Origin: an uncultured Lachnospiraceae bacterium
GTDB lineage: Bacteria; Bacillota; Clostridia; Lachnospirales; Lachnospiraceae
Length of the DNA stretch: 14,607 nt
Reading direction: 5' to 3'
NCBI GenBank assembly: GCA_937891165.1
Contig: CALAEX010000052.1
Span: 1-14,607, forward strand
The translations under genes and the position numbers were made by a program. Position 1 is the stretch's first letter; each line of letters opens with the position of its first letter. Below, piece after piece: positions 6,722-14,455 of the stretch. The notes under the pieces were generated by a model, which saw only the letters and a list, made by a program, of their open reading frames with translations, searched no databases and was not told where the DNA came from.

Positions 6722-8953
6722 TTAATAATTGCTCATGGGATTAAAATCCATTTGCAATATTACGTTTTTCTCTTGCTCTTTATAAGCATCTAATACTTGT
6801 GCTATCTCTGTTAGTATACCATAAGAATCCGCTTTTATATAGATTAAATTTCTATAAAAATCATTTGTTTTTGCAACACTTGCTTTTACTGGTCCAATTA
6901 CTCCAATCACTTCTTCTTTCTTTTTCTTTACAAACTGTTTTGCTTGCTCTGCTAAAAAACTACAAAACTGCTCTGTTTTTTGTTCTTCTTTTCCAATACA
7001 AAGGACTGCTAAAATATGAGCCTGTGGCGGATATTTCATCCATTTTCTATATAACATTTCTTGTTTATAAAAAGAAATATAGTCCTCTTTGGATGCTGTT
7101 TGAATACTATAATGCTCTGGCTGATATGTTTGAATAATTACCTTACCATTTCGATTGGCTCTACCAGCTCGTCCCGCTGCCTGAGCTAGTAATTGAAACG
7201 TCCTTTCTCCTGCCCGATAATCCGACACATTCAACGACAAATCTGCTGCCAAAATTCCAACCAATGTTACTTTTGGAAAATCATGCCCTTTGACTATCAT
7301 TTGAGTCCCAACTAAAATATCTGCTTCTTCATTTGCAAAAGAAGATAATATTTTTTCATAACTTTCCTTTTCCTTTGTTGTATCTGCATCCATTCGCAAC
7401 ACTCTTGCCTGTGGAAACAACTTCTTTACTGCTTCTTCTACTTTTTGTGTTCCTGTTCCAAATGCTGCGATATAAGGAGAAGTACATTCTGGACATTGTT
7501 TCGGTAATGGTATCGTATATCCACAGTAATGACAATGTAATGTGTCATCATTGTGCAGTGTCAAAGAAACAGAACAATGTGGACACATGATTGGTTTCCC
7601 ACAACTTCGACAAGATACCGAACCAGAATATCCTCTCCGATTTAAAAATAACATCGTCTGCTCTTTGTTTTCTAATCTCATACAAATTTCTGCCTGTAAA
7701 CTTCGACTAAACATAGAACGATTTTTTGCTTTCATTTCTTCTTTTAAATCTACAATCTCTACTTCAGGAAGTTTGGCATGGTTTGCTCTTTGCTTTAACT
7801 CCAAAAGCTGATATTCTCCATTCATTGCTTGCATATAGGATTCTAGCGAAGGAGTTGCAGAGCCTAAAATAACACTCGCATTTGTCATTTTTGCCAATTG
7901 TATTGCAGTTTCTCTTGCATGATATTTTGGAATTCCTTCACTTTTATAAGAAGTTTCATGCTCCTCATCTATGACAATAGCACCTAAATTAGAAAACGGA
8001 GTAAATAAAGCTGACCTTGGGCCAATCATAATATCAAGTTTTCCTTCCTTTGCAAGTCGATACTGGTCATAACGTTCTCCCGCTGATAAACGAGAATGCA
8101 AAAAAGCCACTCGTTCTCCAAAACGTTTCGTAAATCTGCGTACCGTCTGATATGTCAATGCAATTTCAGGTATTAAAACAATCACTTGCTTTCCTTCCTT
8201 TATGATTTCTTCAATTACATATAAATATACTTCCGTTTTTCCGCTTCCTGTCACTCCATGAATTAAATACACTCCACGTTTTCCTTGTTTATAGTCCCCA
8301 CAAATACTATCACAAGCGTTTTGTTGTTCTAAATTTAATTTTATGCTAGCATTTTCTTTTTCGGCATACCCTTTTGTTTTTCGATAAACTTCTTCTACTG
8401 TTGTAGTAATAACTCCTTGTTGTTCTAAAGATTTTAATGTAGAGGCTGAAATATTTAATTTTCCTACAATTAACTCCTTTGCCACAGGTTGATGTTGTAA
8501 TAACTCTTTAACCACTCTTGCTTTCGCCACATAATGTTTTCTTGTATATTCCTCTACTAATTGCTCTGCTACCACAGTATCTACTGTTAATGCAATTTTC
8601 TTTTTTTCTACAGGTCGAATACTTTTTTTTACAGATAAAACAGTCCGCAAAGCATCATTCATTGTACCACCGAACTGTTGCTTCATCCAATATGCCAATG
8701 CAATCATACGAGATTCTATGACAACACCATTCGGCATGATTTCTGTAATTTCTTTAATTCGCCATTCCTCAATTTTAGGTTCTGTTGATAAGGAAACAAT
8801 ATAACCTTGCAATTTCCGATTTCCATTACCAAATGTAATGAGAACTGGCATTCCCACTTGCACCTGTTCTTGTAAGCGTTCCGGTATTTTATACTGATAT
8901 GTTTTATCTAAGTTTTCATTGGAAATATCTACAATAATATCTGCATATAACAC
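6722..8953 (-). CDS. priA: Primosomal protein N', replication-restart DNA helicase
   Basis: A 743-residue superfamily 2 helicase that reloads the replisome at collapsed forks. An N-terminal 3'-DNA-binding domain begins YADIIVDISNENLDKTY. Walker A is GVTGSGKT (233-240) and Walker B is the DEEH box (329-332). Eight zinc-binding cysteines form four CxxC pairs (448/451, 457/460, 474/477, 487/490). Helicase motif V/VI region is GTQMIVKGHDFP followed by QAAGRAGR. Start: GTG 8953, just before LYADI, because AAGGTGGTG (8959-8967) lies 5 nt upstream and family members begin here. An ATG at 8986 would add 11 residues and overlap murF by 16 nt. The gene begins 17 nt after murF. Confidence 0.95.
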   Translation of the reverse strand: MLYADIIVDISNENLDKTYQYKIPERLQEQVQVGMPVLITFGNGNRKLQGYIVSLSTEPKIEEWRIKEITEIMPNGVVIESRMIALAYWMKQQFGGTMNDALRTVLSVKKSIRPVEKKKIALTVDTVVAEQLVEEYTRKHYVAKARVVKELLQHQPVAKELIVGKLNISASTLKSLEQQGVITTTVEEVYRKTKGYAEKENASIKLNLEQQNACDSICGDYKQGKRGVYLIHGVTGSGKTEVYLYVIEEIIKEGKQVIVLIPEIALTYQTVRRFTKRFGERVAFLHSRLSAGERYDQYRLAKEGKLDIMIGPRSALFTPFSNLGAIVIDEEHETSYKSEGIPKYHARETAIQLAKMTNASVILGSATPSLESYMQAMNGEYQLLELKQRANHAKLPEVEIVDLKEEMKAKNRSMFSRSLQAEICMRLENKEQTMLFLNRRGYSGSVSCRSCGKPIMCPHCSVSLTLHNDDTLHCHYCGYTIPLPKQCPECTSPYIAAFGTGTQKVEEAVKKLFPQARVLRMDADTTKEKESYEKILSSFANEEADILVGTQMIVKGHDFPKVTLVGILAADLSLNVSDYRAGERTFQLLAQAAGRAGRANRNGKVIIQTYQPEHYSIQTASKEDYISFYKQEMLYRKWMKYPPQAHILAVLCIGKEEQKTEQFCSFLAEQAKQFVKKKKEEVIGVIGPVKASVAKTNDFYRNLIYIKADSYGILTEIAQVLDAYKEQEKNVILQMDFNPMSNY

Positions 8954-8958
8954 CGTTT

Positions 8959-8967
8959 CACCACCTT
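8959..8967 (-). promoter_or_regulatory. RBS supporting the GTG start of priA
   Basis: AAGGTGGTG on the minus strand matches the anti-Shine-Dalgarno complement AAGGAGGTG at 8 of 9 positions and lies 5 nt before GTG 8953. Confidence 0.65.
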
Positions 8968-8970
8968 CTT

Positions 8971-10443
8971 TTATTTTTCTAAACATGCCTTAATAATTTC
9001 TTCTGTTTTCATACCACGAGAACCTTTGACTAAAACAACATCTCCCTCTTGTAAAAGCTCCTTTAAATAAGCAGAAGCTTCTGGATTAGACGAAAAACTG
9101 CTTATTTGTTGCAATCCACATTGTTTTGCTTCCTTGGCTAAAAAGGCGGCTTGTTCTCCTACAGTTATAAGAATATCTACCATTTTATCATTTTTCTTTA
9201 AGCTTGCTAAATAAGCTCCTACTTCTCTATGTAATTGTTCGGAACATTCTCCTAGCTCTAACACATCTGCAAATATAGCAATATGTCGTTTTCCCGCAAT
9301 AGAAAGTAATACATTTGCACCACTTTTCATAGAATCAGGACTTGCATTATAGGTATCATCAATCCAAGTAACCCCATCTACCTTTTTTATTTGCCCACGC
9401 ATTGCAATTGGTTCATATTGTTCTAATCCACTGATTGCTGTTTTTGTATCTATTCCAAGATGATTTGCCACTGCAATTGCCGCAAGGGCATTCAATACAT
9501 TATGCTCTCCATACACTTTTAACTGAACCAAAAACTCTACAAGTTCTTCTTGCTCTTTGTAACAAACGGTAAAACAGATTCCTTGCTCTGTTGTTCTGAT
9601 TTTCTTGGCAGAATAAGTAAAACCTTCTCCAATACCATAAGTAATCGGCGTTGTTTTTGCTAAAGCTTCTTTTGTTGTCGTAGTGCAATCTATTGTAATC
9701 TCATTCTGTGTTATTTGTGTGACGGTTTCGGCAAGTAATTTATCATTTCCATTGACAAATAAAACAGAACCTTCCAAAAATTCATTGGTAATAGCTAACT
9801 TCTCTCTTCGGATAGCCTCTTGACTTCCAAGCTGTGCAATGTGTGCTACACCGATATTTGTCATTACAGCACATTCTGGTTTTGCTACTAAGGCTAAATT
9901 TTTCATTTCTCCTACTTCACTCATGCCCATTTCAATAACAGCTACTTCATGAAAATCATCTAAATAAAACATCATCAGTGGCAACCCAATTTGACTATTT
10001 TTATTTCCTATCGTCTTTAACACGCTTTTCTTCGTTTCTAATGCACTAGCAATCATTTCTTTTGTTGTCGTCTTTCCTACACTTCCAGTAATACCAATAA
10101 CAGGAAGTGTAAAACAACTCCGATACCATGAGGCAAATCGTTGTAATGCTAAAACCGTATGCTCTACTTCAATGACAGCTACTTCTTTTTCTTTTGCTAA
10201 AGAAAGAATGTTTTCCCGAAACTCTGTATCTTTTTGGATAAAAAGTGCCTCTACTCCGTTTGTAATTGCTCCTTTCACATAACGATGCCCATCTGTTTTT
10301 TCTCCTACAATTGGTACAAATAAAGCCTTTTTGGCTTCCTCTCTTGAATCAATTACTACGTTTTGTATCAACGTATCTTTTCTTCCACAAAGTAACACTC
10401 CACCTGTTGCATTTATAATTTCTTCGACTTTGATTGGCTTCAT
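8971..10443 (-). CDS. murF: UDP-MurNAc-tripeptide:D-Ala-D-Ala ligase
   Basis: A 490-residue cytoplasmic Mur ligase that adds D-Ala-D-Ala to the UDP-MurNAc tripeptide using ATP. An N-terminal UDP-binding domain (IDSREEAKKALFVPI near 31-45) precedes the ATP loop GITGSVGKTTTKEM (117-130). The central domain has AVIEMGMSEVGEM, and the C-terminal domain has WIDDTYNASPDSM and KGSRGMKTEEI. It is somewhat longer than E. coli MurF. Start ATG 10443 overlaps the murE stop by ATGA and has GAGGGG upstream within murE. It follows murE directly, in pathway order. Confidence 0.96.
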   Translation of the reverse strand: MKPIKVEEIINATGGVLLCGRKDTLIQNVVIDSREEAKKALFVPIVGEKTDGHRYVKGAITNGVEALFIQKDTEFRENILSLAKEKEVAVIEVEHTVLALQRFASWYRSCFTLPVIGITGSVGKTTTKEMIASALETKKSVLKTIGNKNSQIGLPLMMFYLDDFHEVAVIEMGMSEVGEMKNLALVAKPECAVMTNIGVAHIAQLGSQEAIRREKLAITNEFLEGSVLFVNGNDKLLAETVTQITQNEITIDCTTTTKEALAKTTPITYGIGEGFTYSAKKIRTTEQGICFTVCYKEQEELVEFLVQLKVYGEHNVLNALAAIAVANHLGIDTKTAISGLEQYEPIAMRGQIKKVDGVTWIDDTYNASPDSMKSGANVLLSIAGKRHIAIFADVLELGECSEQLHREVGAYLASLKKNDKMVDILITVGEQAAFLAKEAKQCGLQQISSFSSNPEASAYLKELLQEGDVVLVKGSRGMKTEEIIKACLEK

Positions 10444-11918
10444 ACTAAATTCCCCTCTGACATTTCGCTTAAAATTTCTTGAATTAAAACTCGCTCATCC
10501 ATCGGATATTTTACGCCTTTAATTTCCTGATAATCCTCATGTCCTTTTCCAGCAAGCACAATCACATCTCCTTTTCTTGCATTTTGAATACAATAACGAA
10601 TTGCTTCTTTTCTATCTGGAATCATCACATATGCCCCATTTTTTCTTTGAACGCCTGTTAAAATATCTTGCATAATGTCAAGAGGTTCTTCATTTCTTGG
10701 ATTATCACTTGTAATAACAGTCATATCCGCATATTCTGAAGAAATTTCACCCATCTCAAAACGACGGTCTTTGGAACGATTTCCTCCACATCCAAACAGA
10801 CATACGATTCTTTTTGGATGATATTCTGCTAATGTTGTCAATAAACTTTGTAAACTCATTGCATTATGAGCATAATCTATCATAAGCGTAAATCGTTTGG
10901 ATATTTCTACAGGTTCTACTCGTCCTTTCACTTTCACTACTCGTAACGCTTTTTGAATAATTTCTTTTGGAATGTTAAAATGACGACAAACTGCAAGTGC
11001 CGTTAAAGAATTATATACAGTAAATCTACCAGGAATTCCTACGGTAACATCCAATTCCATAGCACCTACCGTTTGATAAGACACTAACAATTCCCCTTCC
11101 TTACTATGCAAATCCACATGAACTGCTCGTAAATCTGCTCCTTCGTTCATACCATACGTTTCTAGACGACACGTATGACCTTCTAACACTCGTTCCATAT
11201 GATTATCATCAAAATTTACGATACCAACCTTACACTGACGGAATAATAAACTCTTACAATGCAAATAGTCATCAAAATCTTTATGTTCATTTGCACCAAT
11301 ATGGTCTTTAGATAAATTCGTAAAAATACCATAATCAAATACAAATCCACCAACACGATGCAACATCAAACCTTGAGAAGAAACCTCCATGACTACACAT
11401 TTACAACCAGCATCTACCATTTGACGAAAATATTGCTGTAACACATAAGACTCTGGAGTAGTATTACTTGCTTTGATATGTTCTTCCCCAATAATTGCTT
11501 CTACTGTTCCAATTAATCCTGTTTTATATCCTGCCAATTCTAATGTATTGCGAATCATATAAGCAGTGGTTGTCTTTCCTTTTGTTCCTGTAATACCAAT
11601 TGTCACTAATTTCTTTGCTGGATGTCCAAAATAGGCTGCCGACATACAAGCTAATGCAAGTCTTGTACTTTCACAAATAACCAAGCAAACTCCCTCTGGT
11701 ACTTCTACTTCATGTTCTGCTATAATTGCTACAGCACCTGCTTTCACTGCACTTTCTACATAATTATGTCCATCATATACTGCACCTGAGATACAAACAA
11801 ATACTGTACCTGCTACAATTTGCTTTCTTGTATCATATATCAATTCTGTAATTTCGATATCTTCTGTTCCAGAAACTACTTTATAATTCACTTGCTCTAA
11901 TAACTGGCTTAATTTCAT
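10440..11918 (-). CDS. murE: UDP-MurNAc-L-Ala-D-Glu:meso-diaminopimelate ligase
   Basis: A 492-residue Mur ligase adding the third stem-peptide residue. The ATP loop is GITGTKGKTTTAYMI (108-122). The carbamylated-lysine equivalent is K222 in LHCKSLLF. The DNPR motif at 405-408 is the signature of meso-diaminopimelate, rather than lysine, selection. C-terminal LAGKGHEDYQ matches the m-DAP-binding region. One local variation: where E. coli-type enzymes have DHLD, this one reads DHIGANEHKDFDDY, a form I associate with clostridial MurE. Start ATG 11918 with AAAGGAGG upstream. It heads the packed run down to rlmN. A hairpin lies only about 20 nt upstream, after glgA. Confidence 0.96.
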   Translation of the reverse strand: MKLSQLLEQVNYKVVSGTEDIEITELIYDTRKQIVAGTVFVCISGAVYDGHNYVESAVKAGAVAIIAEHEVEVPEGVCLVICESTRLALACMSAAYFGHPAKKLVTIGITGTKGKTTTAYMIRNTLELAGYKTGLIGTVEAIIGEEHIKASNTTPESYVLQQYFRQMVDAGCKCVVMEVSSQGLMLHRVGGFVFDYGIFTNLSKDHIGANEHKDFDDYLHCKSLLFRQCKVGIVNFDDNHMERVLEGHTCRLETYGMNEGADLRAVHVDLHSKEGELLVSYQTVGAMELDVTVGIPGRFTVYNSLTALAVCRHFNIPKEIIQKALRVVKVKGRVEPVEISKRFTLMIDYAHNAMSLQSLLTTLAEYHPKRIVCLFGCGGNRSKDRRFEMGEISSEYADMTVITSDNPRNEEPLDIMQDILTGVQRKNGAYVMIPDRKEAIRYCIQNARKGDVIVLAGKGHEDYQEIKGVKYPMDERVLIQEILSEMSEGNLV

Positions 11919-11936
11919 ACGGTCCTCCTTTTTACG

Positions 11937-11972
11937 AAAATCGGGGGATGCCTTTTTGCATCCCCCAATTTT
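11937..11972 (-). terminator. Hairpin between glgA and murE
   Basis: GGGGGATGC (11943-11951) and GCATCCCCC (11958-11966) pair perfectly over 9 bp around a 6-nt loop, extended by AAAAT/ATTTT on the outside with one mismatch. It begins about 20 nt after the glgA stop and looks like its intrinsic terminator. The following T-run on the minus strand is short (TTTTCG) and murE's RBS follows immediately, so read-through or attenuation is possible. Confidence 0.75.
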
Positions 11973-11997
11973 AATTTCTCTTTGTTTCTTTTACCAA
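11968..11997 (-). promoter_or_regulatory. Possible murE promoter overlapping the glgA stop
   Basis: TTGGTA (11992-11997, 4 of 6 match to TTGACA) and TAAAAT (11968-11973, 5 of 6 match to TATAAT) are 18 bp apart on the minus strand. Transcription would begin inside the arm of the hairpin, so the hairpin would not form in that transcript. It is weak, but it is the only candidate I see between glgA and murE. Confidence 0.3.
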
Positions 11998-13436
11998 CCA
12001 AGCACTCTGTCGTAGAGTTCTTCATACTTTCTTGCAGAACCTGACCAGGAGAAATCTCTTGCCATAGCACGGTCTACAATCTTGTTCCATTCTCTCTTAT
12101 TGTTATAATATACATTCTTTGCATAACGTACAGCGTCTAACATTTCATGTGCATTGTAGTTGCGGAAACTAAATCCAGTACCAGTACTTTCATATTCATT
12201 ATATGGTTCTACCGTGTCTTTTAATCCACCTGTTTCTCTTACAATTGGAACAGTACCATATCTCATACTCATTAACTGGCTTAAACCACATGGCTCGAAT
12301 AAAGATGGCATAAGGAATGCATCACAAGAACCATAAATACGATGTGCTCTGTCATTGTTATAGTAAATACTAGAGGATACTCTACCCTTATACTTCCACT
12401 CATAATGACGGAACATATTTTCATACTTAGAATCACCAGTACCAAGAATAACAAACTGCATATCTTCACTACATAATTCTTCCATTACGTACTCGATTAA
12501 GTCAAGACCCTTCTGGTCAGTCAAACGAGAAACAAGTCCTACCATAAACTTCTTTTCATCTACTTCAAGACCAAGTTCTTTCTGTAACTCTTTCTTGTTC
12601 TTTGGTTTTACTTTACGGAAGTTTTCAGCAGTAAATGGATACCATAAGCACTTGTCTGTTTCTGGATTGTACTCGCTATAATCGATACCATTGACAATAC
12701 CACTCAAGTTATTTGCACGAGCACGCATCAAACCATCTAACTTTTCTCCATAGAATGGTGTCTGAATTTCTTTTGCATAAGTTTCACTTACAGTAGTTAC
12801 ATAATCTGCATATACAATACCACCCTTTAAGTAGTTTGCATCACCATATGCTTCTAACTTATCAGGAGCAAAGTAATAATCGGAAAGACCAGTAATATCT
12901 TTTACTGTCTTCTTGTTCCAAACACCTTGGAACTTCAGATTATGAATGGTCATAATCGACTTAATTCCACGATAAAACTCGTTCTGTGAAAATACATCCT
13001 TCAAATACACTGGAATTAAACCTGTCTGCCAGTCATTGCAGTGAACTAAGTCTGGACGGAAATCAATCGATGGCAATGCAGATAATACTGCACGGCAGAA
13101 AAATGCAAATTTCTCTAAATCCTCAAGGATGTTGCCGTATGGACGATCGCCATTGAAATAATATTCATTGTCCACTAAATAGAATTTTACTCCATTTAAC
13201 TCTGTTTCCAAAATACCAACGTACTGACGTCTCCAAGCCAAATCCATGTAAAAGTGAGTTTTGTATACAAAATTCTGCTTAAACTTTTCAGGAATGGCAC
13301 GATAATTTGGAAGAATGACACGAACGTCATAATTTTCCTTATCAATGTACTTTGGAAGTTCACCTGCTACGTCTGCTAAACCACCTGTCTTAATAAATGG
13401 AACACATTCTGAAGAAACAAATAATATCTTTTTCAT
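11991..13436 (-). CDS. glgA: Glycogen (starch) synthase, ADP-glucose-dependent
   Basis: A 481-residue GT5 glycosyltransferase that extends alpha-1,4-glucan from ADP-glucose. The N-terminal ADP-glucose loop is KTGGLADVAGELP (16-28). The central region has H132 in VHCNDWQTG. The C-terminal nucleotide site has SRLTDQKG (R304 and K309, equivalent to catalytic Arg/Lys of GlgA), and the retaining-GT acidic motif begins at E381 (EPCGLSQLMSMRYG, then RETGGLKDTV). Length is normal for bacterial GlgA. Start ATG 13436 with AAGGAGG 5 nt upstream. It stands alone between spo0A and murE, with its own promoter and terminator, and no glgB, glgC, glgD or glgP in the window. Confidence 0.97.
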   Translation of the reverse strand: MKKILFVSSECVPFIKTGGLADVAGELPKYIDKENYDVRVILPNYRAIPEKFKQNFVYKTHFYMDLAWRRQYVGILETELNGVKFYLVDNEYYFNGDRPYGNILEDLEKFAFFCRAVLSALPSIDFRPDLVHCNDWQTGLIPVYLKDVFSQNEFYRGIKSIMTIHNLKFQGVWNKKTVKDITGLSDYYFAPDKLEAYGDANYLKGGIVYADYVTTVSETYAKEIQTPFYGEKLDGLMRARANNLSGIVNGIDYSEYNPETDKCLWYPFTAENFRKVKPKNKKELQKELGLEVDEKKFMVGLVSRLTDQKGLDLIEYVMEELCSEDMQFVILGTGDSKYENMFRHYEWKYKGRVSSSIYYNNDRAHRIYGSCDAFLMPSLFEPCGLSQLMSMRYGTVPIVRETGGLKDTVEPYNEYESTGTGFSFRNYNAHEMLDAVRYAKNVYYNNKREWNKIVDRAMARDFSWSGSARKYEELYDRVLGW

Positions 13437-13453
13437 AAGTCCTCCTTCTTATG

Positions 13454-13484
13454 TAAACTATTGATGTTTTTACATCTTAGTTTA
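13454..13484. promoter_or_regulatory. Near-perfect dyad over the glgA transcription start
   Basis: TAAACTA (13454-13460) and TAGTTTA (13478-13484) flank GATGT (13463-13467) and ACATC (13472-13476) around a TTTT loop; 12 pairs form with a single unpaired-base difference. Its edge touches the -10 element and it spans the predicted +1. No T-run follows on the minus strand, so it fits an operator, or a 5' UTR hairpin, better than a spo0A terminator. Confidence 0.5.
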
Positions 13485-13512
13485 TTCTACCACATTTTTT
13501 CCCACTTGAAAA
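13484..13512 (-). promoter_or_regulatory. glgA promoter, extended -10 type
   Basis: On the minus strand TTTTCA (13507-13512) and TAGAAT (13484-13489) are 17 bp apart, and TGG directly precedes TAGAAT, giving an extended -10 (TGn). It lies just after the spo0A stop and predicts a 5' UTR of about 40 nt. Confidence 0.6.
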
Positions 13513-13516
13513 GGGT

Positions 13517-14314
13517 TTATACAGGTAATTTATATTCTAATCTAATCTTATCTGCAATTAAGGCCACAAATTCGGAATTTGTTGGTTTTCCCTTCCCATT
13601 ATTAACTGTATATCCAAAAAGTTCATCTATCGTATCCATCTTTCCACGACTCCAAGCTACTTCAATTGCATGACGAATGGCACGTTCTACTCGACTAGCT
13701 GTTGTCTTATGACGTTTTGCAATCGTTGGATATAATTGCTTTGTAATCGAATTTAACATTTCTGTATCATTCACTGACATCATAATCGCATCTCTTAAAT
13801 AATGATACCCTTTAATATGTGCAGGTACACCAATTTCATGAATTACATTTGTCACATCTGCTTCTAAATTTCTTTCTAAAAATACATTTCCACTTCTTGC
13901 TCCATTCCCCTGACTATCCACTCTTCTGCAACAATTCACACCTCTCAACTGCTTAATTCTTGAAATCACTAATTGATAATCAAAAGGCTTTAACATATAG
14001 TAACTTGCACCTAATTCAAATGCACTTTCTGTTACCACTTCTTGTCCAATTCCTGTAATTACGATAAATGATGGAATTTTTTTTAAGGAAGTATCTTTCT
14101 TTACCTGTTCCATAACACCAAGACCATCCAGCTTCGGCATAATTAAATCCAAAAGCACAACATCTGGTTCTTTTTCCCGAATTTGCTCTAGTGCATCTAC
14201 ACCATCTTCTGCTTTTCCAACTACTTCTATTTCTTTGTCTTTTTTAATTGCTTCTTCCAGCAAACTGGCGGAACGCATATTATCATCTGCAATTAAAACA
14301 TTAATTTTTCCCAT
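13517..14314 (-). CDS. spo0A: Sporulation master regulator, response regulator
   Basis: A 265-residue transcription factor that commits the cell to sporulation when phosphorylated. The receiver domain (1-125) has acidic pocket D10-D11, phosphoacceptor D56 (VVLLDLIMPKLDG), T87 (VITG) and K109 (YMLKPFD). A linker follows at about 126-150. The Spo0A-specific DNA-binding domain (151-265) starts TNVIHEIGVPAHIKGYHYLR and contains recognition helix SRVERAIRHAIEVAWSRG; it ends GKPTNSEFVALIADKIRLE. Length and all key residues are as expected. Start ATG 14314 with AAAGGA 7 nt upstream. The gene upstream is not spoIVB, the common neighbour in Bacillus and many Clostridia. Confidence 0.98.
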   Translation of the reverse strand: MGKINVLIADDNMRSASLLEEAIKKDKEIEVVGKAEDGVDALEQIREKEPDVVLLDLIMPKLDGLGVMEQVKKDTSLKKIPSFIVITGIGQEVVTESAFELGASYYMLKPFDYQLVISRIKQLRGVNCCRRVDSQGNGARSGNVFLERNLEADVTNVIHEIGVPAHIKGYHYLRDAIMMSVNDTEMLNSITKQLYPTIAKRHKTTASRVERAIRHAIEVAWSRGKMDTIDELFGYTVNNGKGKPTNSEFVALIADKIRLEYKLPV

Positions 14315-14362
14315 AATTCCATCCTTTCCTCTATCATTTTTTGGAATTTTTTTACACTTTTA

Positions 14363-14390
14363 ATTATATACATTTTTTTCCATTTTTCAA
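14363..14390 (-). promoter_or_regulatory. spo0A promoter, sigma-A-like
   Basis: TTGAAA (14385-14390) and a consensus TATAAT (14363-14368) are 16 bp apart on the minus strand, about 50 nt before the spo0A start and just downstream of the terminator of the preceding gene. I see no good sigma-H motif or Spo0A box (TGTCGAA) in the same gap. Confidence 0.7.
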
Positions 14391-14410
14391 TATGTTTTTC
14401 GTTAAGAAAT

Positions 14411-14452
14411 CGTTAAAAAAAACCAAAAAAAGCGACAGAAAAACTGTCGCTT
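14411..14452 (-). terminator. Intrinsic terminator of the SPASM-type gene
   Basis: AAGCGACAG (14430-14438) and CTGTCGCTT (14444-14452) form a perfect 9-bp stem with a 5-nt loop. On the minus strand it is followed by a long T-run interrupted by GG. It starts 3 nt after the stop of the upstream gene and insulates spo0A from it. Confidence 0.9.
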
Positions 14453-14455
14453 CCT

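Noticed and set aside
6799..7137. 112-codon plus-strand open frame inside priA
   Set aside because: Leu/Phe-rich translation typical of the antisense of an AT-rich gene; the minus-strand priA frame is fully explained by family motifs.
13454..13484. Dyad as an intrinsic terminator of spo0A
   Set aside because: No T-run follows on the minus strand and the stem overlaps the glgA -10 region, so an operator or leader role fits better.
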